Shown in pieces: positions 54,105-64,000 of a stretch of 64,000 bases of DNA. Below the pieces are notes generated by a model. That model saw only the letters and a program-made list of their open reading frames with translations. It was not told the origin of the DNA and searched no databases. Numbering within the stretch: the stretch's first letter is position 1; every line of letters begins with the position of its first letter. The stretch is from Pseudoips prasinana (lineage: Eukaryota > Arthropoda > Insecta > Lepidoptera > Nolidae): NCBI GenBank assembly GCA_951640165.1, contig OX621247.1:31098001-31162000 (forward strand), in the 5' to 3' direction. Both the position numbers and the translations under genes were made by a program.

Positions 54105-56690
54105 TAATGTCTACAGTTTATAGTTATAGTTTATTTATTCGTAAACATGTTTACATGTCAGAATCTTAGTAACAAATTCATATAATATAAAATAACTCAT
54201 AAATACATAATAATATAACACATCAATAAAAAGTCAAAATAAAACATTTAAATGGAATAGGATGTCAGTATAACAATAAATATGTGATTCATCTTGTCGT
54301 CTAATAATAAGTAATTAGTAAAAAAGAAATAAGTAAATATTATTAAATCAAATCAAATTATTAAATCAGTAGTGAACAAGTTCAAGAATTAAATTGCCTT
54401 TTTATGTTTTAAAAATTCATCGAACGAATAGAACGACTGTTCGATAAGCCATTTTTTCAATGTATCCTTAAAACAAATCATATTCGAGCTCCCGACGACA
54501 TTGTCTGGTAGGTTATTATAGACTGTTGGGCCCATTACGTGAGTCAGTTTGCTAGACTTCTCTAGACGATGCGGTACAGCGGCAAGCCTGTTAGCGCCAC
54601 GGGTGCTGTATGCGTGGACGTCGCTGAGCTTCGCATACTGCTCTACGTTAGAGCGAACGTAAATTGCAACTTGCAGTACTACAATTCCAGTGAGTGTGAT
54701 GATGCCAAGTTCCTTGAAGTAAGGTCTTACAGATGTGTTTTGGGGTATTCCGATGAGAGCACGTACAGCGCGTTTTTGGAACCGAAATATGCGTTCCCAT
54801 TCAGCCGAACGTCCCCATAATTCGGCCCCATACTGCAATAGCGAGTGAACAGTCGCGAAGTAGCATGCACGAGCGGCCTCAGCCGGCACTACTTGGGATA
54901 CACGTTTTAGCGCAAAGCACGCACTACCCAGCTTGCCGCATAGTTTGTCTACGTGGTATGACTATGTCATGCACCTGTCTATTTCGAAACCTAGAAATGA
55001 TGTAGCTATAGATTGGTCTAGCACACAATTACCCATTTACACTGATAGTGGTTGGTGTGATCGTCCTGATAGACAGAAGTGTAAGTAATGGGTTTTTTTA
55101 ATGTTGAGAGTCAGACCATTTAAGTTGAACCACTCTGCAAGCTTGGACGCTGTGTAATTTATGCTTTGCTCTAAGCCTTCAAGAGATGTAGCCGTCACTA
55201 TGGCCGCAACATCGTCGGCGTACATATATATATCTGCCATGTTAGCAAATTCAGGTAGATCGTTAAGAAGTAGGGAGAATATTATGTTTGAAACAGATGA
55301 TCCTTGGGCGACGCCTATTGTTGTTATCAGGGGTTCAGACATCGTTTCTCCTCCGACTACTACTTGTGATCTGTTCCGCAACATGTCAGTCAACAAATCA
55401 CACGCTTTTCCTGTTATGCCATAATATTGTAGCTTTCTTTTTATTGCTGCATGGTCGGCCACGTCGAATGCTTTAGATAAGTCGCAGCATATCAGTGCTA
55501 CCTGCGGTTTCCGTTCGCGGGCGTCCATGACACGTTGCACTACTTCCCGGGTAAGAGCTGTTGTCGACTTACCTTTGCGATATGCGTATTGGCGATCTGA
55601 CAGGGCATTAGTTGACTCTAGGAAGGCGGTAAGTCTAGTACTGAGACCGTTTTCTAGTACTTTTGCTATAGCAGGAATTATTGTAATAGGTCTATAACCA
55701 TCGATGTCGTCTCGCTTACCTTTTCCCTTAAAAATAGGCGACACCCTGCTTTTTTTCAATGGTGCTGGATAAGCCCCGTTTTTCAAGCACATATTGTATA
55801 TACCTGCAATAATGGGTGCTAGAGGCATGATGCCGACTTTTAATATTTCCATCGAGAGTCCGTAGATGTCTTTTGTCGGTTTTGTGGTTATGCGTTTTCT
55901 TACGATTTCGAATATCTCAGAGGTCGTGAACGGTTGCAGTCTAAGGGATCGGTCCGTGGGCCCACCGGCTTTGCTAAGCATATGACCTAACCTCTCCACA
56001 TCTGCGCTTGGTGCTCCGCATGTCGTGGCGGCACTTACTAACCGTTTGTTCATCGCATTTGCCGCTTGCTGGGAACATTTAAATGTATTACCATTCGGAT
56101 CTTTTACGACGTCCGCAAAGTTAAGGTTAGGACCTTTTGTTTTTCCTCTTTCTTTGTTTACTATGCTCCACATCGTTTTTGAGGTGCAATTAGAGCTTGT
56201 CAACATGCTTTTATAGTAATTACGTTTAGTGTTCATGATTAAATAATTATATTTCGTATTAAACTCGTCAATTTTTAATTGTAAATAAATGTCATCTGGA
56301 AATATAGCCTTCAATTTTGTAATATCAAAAATAATGTTTTTTAATGTCTCAATATCGGGTGTTACCCACGATGATTCAGTCCTCTTACCTATCTTTTTTT
56401 GAAGTGGGAAGCAGGCCTCATATTTATTCACCATTATGTTTATAATAGCTTGCGATAACAAACAAGGTGAGTTGTTACGTTCAGAAATGAGCGGCCAGTC
56501 AATACTCTCCAGAGATGCGACAAAATTATCTCGATTCACTTTCGACATATTTCTAATAAAGTACGCATTCGGTTTACGCGTTGTTCTTGTGCAACTTAGG
56601 TCTGCTTTGATCGCAAGGTGGTCACTTAGGTTTGAGACGACGGGCTCTGTAGTTACAGAACTATAGTTATTACAATGACTTTAAAATAAT
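54105..56690 (-). mobile_element. 5'-truncated Jockey-type LINE
   Basis: A minus-strand copy with the C-terminal end of the endonuclease, full RT and a 3' UTR that finishes near 54110. The 5' break falls within the endonuclease at about 56680. Confidence 0.75.
54389..56680 (-). pseudogene. Non-LTR retrotransposon endonuclease/reverse transcriptase, decayed
   Basis: One reading frame on the minus strand runs about 764 codons with two stops (TAA 55037-55039, TAG 54962-54964). Before the first Met (56548) it reads VVSNLSDHLAIKADLSC; SDHLAI is the conserved end of APE-type LINE endonucleases. In the 503-residue segment the RT motifs follow in order: DLSKAFD (356-362), GVAQGSSVSN (412-421) and YMYADD (441-446), so the metal-binding aspartates are present. 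After the stops the frame continues with RACYFATVHSLLQYGAELWG and MGPTVYNNLPDNVV, the usual C-terminal region. It copied itself by target-primed reverse transcription in life; this copy is 5'-truncated and dead. Jockey-like by motif; exact clade not set. Confidence 0.85.
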
Positions 56691-56992
56691 AATTACAAAT
56701 GATAAAAAATAATTAAAAATAATTACAAATGAGTTTAAAATAACTATAAAAGTTAAATTGTAGTGTAGTAGTAGCAGGGCTTACCACAACACTTCTTATA
56801 TTTAAGTTACAAAAAGGCTTGGGACTGAGTCCTTCTAAATTAACACATTAAAAGAAAATATAATTTTTATTATATTAGCATTATTGGCAATGCATCCAAA
56901 TTTAAACTTCAATCCCTCGCCAGACGATTCAGATTATGTTGTCCCAGATTTCGATAACAGTATTAATATTAAAATGTGATAATGTTTTACAG
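56691..56992. other. Intron end before exon C
   Basis: AT-rich; no feature except the acceptor TTTTACAG. Confidence 0.4.
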
Positions 56993-57137
56993 ATAACGCT
57001 GGTGGAGGCAGTGGCGCCAGGAAGCTGTACGCCCTTCGTCCTCTCAGACCTACGGGGAACATCAGGTGGGGAACTTATAAACGGCATCCACTTTTCTCGA
57101 AACATCACCCTAGACATACATCTGACTCCGAGTATCC
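56993..57137 (+). CDS. Candidate exon C, basic region with a KR site
   Basis: The acceptor is TGTTTTACAG and the donor is GAGTATCC followed by GTAAGCTTTT. In the frame set by exon B (two entry bases, two exit bases) the segment is open throughout: NAGGGSGARKLYALRPLRP, then TGNIRWGTYKRHPLFSKHH and PRHTSDSEYP. The Lys-Arg pair is at 57079-57084. The segment is rich in Arg, His and Pro, as in propeptides or secreted prohormones. A second frame is also open (starting ITLVEAVAPG), but exon B's exit phase does not feed it. Two MITEs lie just downstream, the nearer only about 36 bases after the donor. Confidence 0.55.
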
Positions 57138-57173
57138 GTAAGCTTTTTCTTCATTAATTTGTTACATTACAAA

Positions 57174-57623
57174 TACATGCTGGCCGAGGAGTTGACGTTC
57201 AACCGAAAAATTTTGATACTTTATGACGAGTATCCCATGTGTGTTCTACGATTTAGCATTTTTTTTGATACTTTGAAAATGTATGCGTCCTGAGCTCAAA
57301 CCCTAATTTTGAACTTTCGAATAAATTCTAAGTCAGTTCTGCAATGATTAGATAGACCATACTTTTTAGGGTGTTAGGTTAAATTATGCTAATTAGTTAT
57401 CACAAAAAAAGCAGAACCAGAAATGTTCAACAGAACGAGAAAAAAATAGAAAACTGATGTAAGGTGATATTTACGAAAAAATGTCATAAAAAAATTCTAT
57501 CTCGAAAACTACGCAAAATCCCATATTATTTTAGAACATACATAGGGGTGATTCGGATACTCTTCATCATAAAGTATCTAAATTTTGCGTTTGAACTCTC
57601 AACAACTCCTCGGCCAGCCTGTA
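57174..57623. mobile_element. Long-armed MITE, 36 bases after exon C
   Basis: TACATGCTGGCCGAGGAGTT mirrors CAACTCCTCGGCCAGCCTGT at the right end. Inner arms also pair (ACTTTATGACGAGTATCC/GGATACTCTTCATCATAAA). A half copy lies in the satellite at 33621-33866. Confidence 0.8.
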
Positions 57624-57630
57624 TATAGAA

Positions 57631-57877
57631 CAAGAGCCAACGACGGCCAGACCTTCGCTGTTTTATAAAAGCTGAAAGCATGTTCCCTGTACAGGTAAGA
57701 ACGATCAGCGACTATGGAGTTTGGGTTATAGATTGTTTGGCAGATTAGCTGTTACCTGCCAAAGTAACCATAACCCAGACTCCATATTCGCTGGTTGTTC
57801 TTACCTGCATAGAGGACATGCACAGAAAATCTTTCAGCTTTTATAAAATAACGACGGCCTGGCTGTCGTAGGTTCTT
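57631..57877. mobile_element. Second MITE, almost touching the first
   Basis: CAAGAGCCAACGACGGCCAG pairs imperfectly with GGCTGTCGTAGGTTCTTG. Inner arms CAGGTAAGAACGATCAGCG and CTGGTTGTTCTTACCTG, plus AGTTTGGGTTAT and ATAACCCAGACT, also pair. Confidence 0.75.
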
Positions 57878-58062
57878 GGGTTAATATCTAAGTACACTAT
57901 TTATATTCATTGTTCATAAAGTAAGAAAGTACCTAAACTTTATTGGCGAAATTTGCAATCAAGATAAATTTTAGGGCCTGCCAATTGGAGGGCCTCTTTT
58001 TGGAGGGCACCTTGCTGAAGCAGTATAACTGTGTCACGAACCCTGCACCACGGGGTAATTTA

Positions 58063-58097
58063 GAATCATGCAATTCACGGGGAGAATTGCATGATTC
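58063..58097. repeat. 14-bp perfect hairpin in the last intron
   Basis: GAATCATGCAATTC and GAATTGCATGATTC with loop ACGGGGA. Confidence 0.6.
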
Positions 58098-58379
58098 AGA
58101 GAGACACAGCAAAATCAACTCAATAACAAACTTATTAAAACTATTCTAGAGGGACACTATTACTAAATCATTCATTGCTTTAAATAGTAAATACCTTACA
58201 TATGAATGTGTTTCATGTAGCATCTATGTGCATCATAAAAATAGCGTCATAAAATCCTATTCTTTTTCTACTTCACTTATCACAATTTTATATTCAAATC
58301 ACATTTCCTCACTTAAATTTATTCGCCTAGAATTATTCAGGCCATGAGTAAACATTGTTATAAATATCGTTGTATGTAG

Positions 58380-58476
58380 ATCTTACAACCGCAGATCATA
58401 TATTGAGGCGGACGGCGTATACCCCGGAGCGAACCACCACGACCCTGGCCTGCTGTGGACTGGACTCGGCCGGTAG
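58380..58476 (+). CDS. Candidate last coding exon D, prohormone-like C-terminus
   Basis: The acceptor is TATCGTTGTATGTAG. Its first base completes the Pro codon left by exon C. The frame reads SYNRRSYIEADGVYPGANHH, then DPGLLWTGLGR and stop TAG at 58474-58476. An Arg-Arg pair (58390-58395) and a terminal Gly-Arg (58468-58473) bracket a 24-residue segment. By the usual rules for prohormone processing this would release a peptide ending in Leu-amide (GLLWTGL-amide). That function is inferred. No named insect neuropeptide was recognised. The alternative frame from the same acceptor stays open to 58843 and would give a different, longer C-terminus. Confidence 0.5.
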
Positions 58477-58870
58477 ACGACTTCCCATCAAAAAAACCGA
58501 ATATTACAAAAATACACACACAGGATACACCCACCCGCCCCTCACTAAGCAACGTCGGACGCGTATCGACTCCAATAATCCAATGCGTATCTTCGTTGAA
58601 TCGGAAAATCCAACGCGTATTTTGCGCGATTCAATTAAACCAATGCTCAACTATGACGATGCAGATTATCCGGCGCGAATTATATCTAATTTCTTATACA
58701 ACAGTCGTTATTTAGATGATAGTATGTCTTTGGCGGAAATTTATTTGGCGCTACGGGAATATTGCTATTGTATTGTAAACTTTAGCATGGAACCTTATTG
58801 TTACGGCTATACACTATACCAAAGAGCAAAAGACAAACAGTAAACAACCGACTGCCTACCCACTAATAAA
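58477..58870 (+). other. Probable 3' UTR of the candidate gene, with AATAAA
   Basis: This sequence follows the TAG of exon D and has an AATAAA signal at 58865-58870. In another frame it is open as part of a 157-codon ORF (58370-58843). That frame contains a loose internal repeat (AATCCAATGCGTAT, AATCCAACGCGTAT). It is either UTR, or coding if the other frame is used. Confidence 0.35.
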
Positions 58871-60930
58871 TTATCCCTATTTTATTCTGTAAGTAAAACC
58901 TAAAAAAAAAGGAGAAGTGGAAAGTATTTTGGTTACATTTTGTCTTCGACTTGGGCGAATAGTGTTTAAGGACTGTGTGTAATGTTTAATCTATGATGTT
59001 CTAGTCAATTGAAGGTCCTGTTAAAGCATTAAGGCTTCTCAATAATCGACAAAGATTACAATTATTTTCATAATATTATTTATTAAAATATAATATACTA
59101 ATTAGTTTAAAAGCAGTATAAATAACGGCTCATTACATGATCTATTTTCTTTATTTTGTAATATCTGATTTTTTTTTGTTTGTAGGCATTTATATCAGTT
59201 TTGCTTAATTATCATTATTGGTTTATATACTTAATAAAAATTATCAGCATTTTCAATATCGACGGTTAGAAAATTCATCGGGTATATACAAACTGATACA
59301 GTATTTTTATTATTAAACAATTTCGACCTCACTAGTTTAACGGGATCTTACTCTTAAGATGTTGACCTAATAATAATGGATGTCTTGATATTTAAATTAC
59401 TTGAATCAAATAAATTTATGTTCTAATACAAAATATGTATTTTTTAACTTATAGTGTACTTATATCAAGTAAATTTTAGGTAAGTTACGGTATATCCACA
59501 CCGAAATTTCTTTATGTTATACGACTTGTTAACAATTAACATTAAACATTAAGAGGCTAACCCGAGGCAATGACTTTGATGCTACTATATTTTGACTGCA
59601 TCTTGCGTACATTAAATTTCCGAAATTTCTACATATTTTGTTACGGACACGCAGAAAAATAGACGTATAATTTTTTTCCACCTTTCTATGCTCCTTTAAC
59701 GGGCTGACATCGGTGAAATTAGATTTAATTTGCCAGTTTTTAGCCAATTATACGAACATTGCTGCAAAAAAAAAAACAATACATCAAATATTATTACAAG
59801 GAGTTAACATATTGAAAACACAGGAAATGACATGGTGCGTCGTTTTCCCCGTAATTAGATTATACAGGTGGGAACAGGTGGGCTGGCGTGAATTCAAAAA
59901 ATGACCGTTGTCAGTCTCTTAAGTAACTTTATGTTGTTGTACTCTTAAGTAACTTTGACTTGCAAAAGTAGCTGGATAAATAGCAACTTCAACTTCGGTG
60001 TGGATGCACATGTTAAGAAACTCATTCCATCATCACACATTATCGGCTAAACATAATAAGCTAAAGTTAGTTATAAAAAAAACTTCTTGCATAGGAGATT
60101 AAGACTTTGATTGTAAAATTGGATATATATAACATTTTCTGTGTATGTACTTATAGAATATAACTTTCTCATATTTTTTTACTAAGCAGTTATCGCCTAA
60201 TAATTACAATATAAATATCACTAGGTAGAGTCAATAAAAAACAAAAACACACACAACTGTTTACCTGGTTTTACCTGTTGTTGTTGAATCGAAGTAAAAT
60301 TCTTCAAAACTTTGCTTCGTCGCGCAGCCACTCAAACATTTAGATGTTTTCCATGCTATATTTATACCCTGTTTACACGCGTTATATGGCAGGTCATGTT
60401 TGTTCCATATACCATGTAATATCCTGTACTGCAAATGTTTTTTACAAACTAATTAATTTTTCAAAAAAGTCTTTATATCATTATTATCAGCACTTCCAAA
60501 CAATGTGCTTCGGTCATTTTGTGATTCCAAAATATTCCGAACAAGTCTTGACTCTATGATTTTATAATCACTAAAAGACAGGATAATCCGTATTGAGCGA
60601 CTTCAAAAGTCATCAAGGCCAAAATTTTGTGAAAAATAAACCCAAATATACAATATTTTTATTTGGGTTTATATTTCAAAAAATTTCGCCATTGTTTGTT
60701 AACACATTATGATAATAATTCGGTAGATATTGTTTTCGGAATAACACTATATAAACATTTATCGAACTGGTTGCCGTAAAAAATGTTTTATTTGTATTTC
60801 CATATTTAGTGGTAATTACAAAACATATCAAAATTATAACTGCAGCACGTGCAGTTAAGTGAATACAATTATTTTATAGCATGTAAAACACCTGGGTATT
60901 AAAGCAATGTCTTGTGATTTACCATCATAT
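58871..60930. other. AT-rich sequence downstream of the candidate gene
   Basis: CGGTATATCCACACCGAA (59488) and TTCGGTGTGGATGCAC (59994) are complementary over 12 bases, half a kilobase apart. A 13-bp inverted repeat ATAAACCCAAATA/TATTTGGGTTTAT is at 60636-60672. No gene. Confidence 0.35.
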
Positions 60931-60932
60931 AC

Positions 60933-60966
60933 ATACATAATTTACAATAGTCTGTAAATTATGTAT
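60933..60966. repeat. 14-bp hairpin
   Basis: ATACATAATTTACA and TGTAAATTATGTAT, loop ATAGTC. AT-only, so it may be by chance. Confidence 0.45.
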
Positions 60967-62635
60967 GAATGTAAACTTTTAGACTAGTGTAAGGAATTTA
61001 ATTGGCATAATTTATGTTGATTGCGTATTTGCTCTAAGATTTATAATATCTTTTGTAATGCATAATATTACTTTTGTAATTAAAATTAATTGTTTGGCGA
61101 TATTCTTTTTTTTTGCAATTTAATTCGGCGCTATTCTCGGGAAAATTAAATGAATATGTTTCAATACTTATTTCCAAATTTAAAATGCTACAATATTTTT
61201 ATTTTAAACAATTATTCTGTAGTTATAAGTCATAACCAACAAGTTTTACTTTTAATATCTACTTATGAAACATCATTGTTTAATATCTACACATGCGTTG
61301 ATGATAAATTAATTTATTTACATTGAGAGGAGACCTAGATTATTAATTATAAATATTTTAATATTCTTCTTCTTCATTATATTTATCTACTTGAAATGTA
61401 ATAATTAACTATAATAATGTTAGCTTCTAAGTATTTATTAATCATGTAAATTTATGAATAAATAATGATATCACACTGTGTATGGATTTTATTTTATTTC
61501 CAATTTTATCAAGTATCCTTTTATTGGGAACTATTTATATAAATAAATACCCACTTTTTACAGTTTTGATAGATTTGGACTACAGAATTTGGGTATTTTT
61601 TTTTTTTTGATATAAGAATAATATAGTCTTAAATCAAATAATTGGAACTGGATCCTTCTCTAACCTGATGCAGTCCTAGAGCTACTAGGAAGACTAACCT
61701 GTTGTGTGTCTGGAATCTATAGATAAACCAGTAACTGAGATTCGGATTTATGATAATATTGCCATGCCCAAAATAAATATTGTCATGGTTGGTAGTGATG
61801 CCAGTATTCTGGGAACATTACCAATACGAGAAAATTTAGAATACTTTTAACTTAACGTTTTAAGTATTTAGTTAAAAATGAGCAGTACGCCCAAACTGAT
61901 TTTTTTATATAAAATTACAAGCCTAATAAAACAGAAAACTGAATTATTGAACCACAACTTCAAGTTCGTTATTTGTGAACGACCATTTTTCATATTCTAT
62001 TAGGTTTGTTTACCAATAATTATTGATATATTTTTTCTCGTGACATGTAGGGTCTACAAGGCCTGTACTTAGGAAAGACCAGGTAGCCCCAACACAAGTA
62101 TCTTATAACTTAATGGGGCAGCCTCATAATATTGTAAACTGCAAATATGAAATCCAATAAATTAGTTTTAGTTTTTTATCTTTTTTACTAGGCCTTACTT
62201 GATCTCCGGGGCAAGGAGAGTACCTACGTCCTCGCAAATCGGGAATCAAATCCACGACGTGCAACGCAGCTTGAGCTATGTGTAATTTGCATGTAACAAT
62301 AAACCTGCGAAGTGCTTGACGAACAAATTCTTGTTAGTCGGTGTCAAGTGCCCCATTACTACCTATTGTACTCGACACTTGATCCCGACTATTAATATTG
62401 CATTATCAGCGCGAGCATTAAGGCGTGGATTTACAAACATATCTCGGAAGGTAAGCAAAAGCTAATAGAATAGACTGCTATTTACTGGAAATAATAGTTA
62501 CCTGTAAAATGCCATTCTGTATTCATGGCTGAACCGATTTAAATATCATTAAATATCTACACCTGTTTCTGTTATAGTTTGATATAGACAACATGGTTAG
62601 AACTGGCAAAAATCTATTTGTACTTAGAATTAAAT
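60967..62635. other. AT-rich sequence, nothing recognised
   Basis: A possible tRNA-like remnant (GGGAATCAAATCCACGACG) is near 62240. Otherwise empty. Confidence 0.35.
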
Positions 62636-62654
62636 ATATAATAATAATAATAAT
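62636..62654. repeat. (TAA)n run at the LINE junction
   Basis: ATATAATAATAATAATAATG directly precedes the R4/Dong-type LINE. The Bombyx LINE Dong is known to insert in TAA repeats. Confidence 0.75.
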
Positions 62655-64000
62655 GATGAGGCTCAGCCCCTCTGCCCCTCATACATGTACAGAGGGGCAG
62701 AGTTGTAAATTCTGATAATTTACATCTCACCGAGAGTATGTCTCTCAGATCCCTCTCTGAAACCGAAACCTACAAATACCTTGGTATGTCTGAGTGTCTA
62801 AATATCCCAGATGGGGACATTAAGCAGTTGGTGAAGTAACGCTTCTTTAACCGCTTGACAAAAGTACTGAAAAGTCTATTGTCAGGTGGTAATGAAGTGC
62901 GTGCTTTCAACGGCTGGGTAATGCCTCTACTGGTTTACACCTTCGGCATACTAAGGTGGACTCAAACTGAGTTAGATGCCCTGGACCGAAAAGTCCGGAA
63001 ACGCCTAACGACGTACCGTATGCACCATCCACACTCTTCATTAATGAGATTGTATATCCCACGGAAGTGTGGGGGTCGAGGCTTCCTCAATGCCAAGAAC
63101 CTACACAACCGTGAGGTGTGCAATCTCAGGGAATATTTCCTTGGTGTTGAGTGTGGGATGCATCGAGACGTCGCCGCCGTTGACAACGGACTCACGCCGC
63201 TCTCCTTGGCTAAAGAAGACTGGAGAAAGCCCGTCGTACTTAGCACTCGGGATCGAATTGACGTATGGAAGAGCAAGGTGCTTCATGGTAGGTTCCACCA
63301 GGCCCTACATAGTGCTCATGTGGACTTACAAGCATCTGTGGCCTGGCTACGTTTTGGTGACCTATTTGGTGAAACTGAAGGTTTTGCTGATGAAGTTGTC
63401 AAGACGAGGAACTATCGGAAGCACATCTTCAAGGACGGTACCATCGACATTTGCCGGGCGTGTCACCGTCCCGGAGAGTCCATCAGACACATTGTTTCCG
63501 GTTGTTCCTATCTTGCCAACGGCGAGTACTTGCACAGGCATAAGCAAGTTGCCAGGATTATCCACCAGCAGCTTGCTCTTCGGTATGGTCTTGTAGACTC
63601 CGAAGTGCCGTACTACAAGTACGTACCGGAACCAGTTCTCGAAAGCGGTCGTGCCAAACTCTACTGGGACCGGTCTATCATTACAGACAGGACTATTGTT
63701 GCCAATAAGCCTGATATCGTTTTGGTAGACCGGTTGGAGCGCCGGGCATTTATTGTTGATATCACTGTCCCATTTGACGATAACCTCGTAAGAGCCGAGA
63801 CTGTTGTCAAAATACTTAGATTTGGCTCACGAGGTTACCGCCATGTGGGATGTGGACTCAACAATAATTGTTCCGATAGTCGTCTCCGTAAACGGTCTCA
63901 TAGCGAAGAGCCTCGACCAACATCTTAAGAGGCTTTCGCTAGATCACTGGGTCAAGGGTCGGATACAAAAGGCGGCAATAATGGGAACGGCACGCATTGT
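62655..64000 (+). pseudogene. R4/Dong-type LINE, 3' part, decayed, cut by window end
   Basis: The frame begins HVQRGRVVNSDNLHLTESMS and ETETYKYLGM, meets a TAA at 62837-62839, and continues RFFNRLTKVLKSLLSGG as a 357-codon ORF from 62855. From the first Met: GWVMPLLVYTFGILRWT (20-36), RLYIPRKCGGRG (65-76), the zinc-like CRAC..H..C (C200, C203, H212, C217) and KPDIVLVDR..FIVDIT (285-304), the PD-(D/E)xK-like restriction-type endonuclease of R2/R4 LINEs. An extra A in the AAAA at 63809-63812 shifts the frame. The proper end continues in the next frame: YLDLAHEVTAMWDVDSTIIV, then GLIAKSLDQHLKRLSLDHW and QKAAIMGTARIV at the edge. It is a dead, 5'-truncated copy. No TAA run can be checked on its 3' side. 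Confidence 0.88.

Noticed and set aside
56993..57157. The other frame of exon C (ITLVEAVAPG) as the true one
   Set aside because: It is open and cannot be excluded, but exon B leaves one base, which fits only the chosen frame.
63069..63596. A 175-codon plus ORF and minus ORFs in the R4-type LINE
   Set aside because: They are shadows of the 357-codon frame that carries the LINE motifs.

Overview
The window looks like nuclear DNA of a moth or butterfly. It is AT-rich and gene-poor, with long introns, and it is packed with the kinds of dispersed repeats seen in Lepidoptera: tRNA-derived SINEs, 3' ends of RTE- and Jockey/CR1-type LINEs, an R4/Dong-type LINE and many palindromic MITEs. There are no operons, no bacterial genes and no CRISPR arrays. 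The lineage is inferred from repeat content, not from a marker gene.

Host genes are few. One complete tRNA-Ala(AGC) lies at 20366-20438. A plus-strand spliced gene is suggested by four segments with good splice sites: 30625-30970, 39566-39697, 56993-57137 and 58380-58476. The last three join in one frame with matching splice phases. The joined C-terminus has KR, RR and a final Gly-Arg before the stop, as in a secreted prohormone with an amidated last peptide. I do not recognise the protein. The first coding exon lies outside the window or was not found.

1-11 kb holds LINE fragments and a large imperfect inverted duplication (arms about 5005-6788 and 8315-10625, spacer about 1.5 kb). 11-30 kb is dense with SINEs and MITEs, with a 564-bp tandem duplication at 23.5-24.6 kb and the tRNA gene. 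30.6-58.9 kb is the candidate gene, its introns filled with mobile elements. These include a 266-bp satellite at 33.2-34.5 kb that contains a MITE, the second copy of a 0.52-kb element of unknown type (34.7-35.2 kb), and a decayed Jockey-type LINE (54.1-56.7 kb). 59-62.6 kb is mostly AT-rich sequence without recognisable content. 62.65-64 kb is a decayed R4/Dong-type LINE lying against a (TAA)n run; it continues past the window edge.

Many elements are nested, so relative ages can be read directly. The MITE family with GGGCTCTACCGG ends sits at CAG sites in several unrelated repeats. For two of these, an uninterrupted copy of the host repeat elsewhere in the window shows the empty site.
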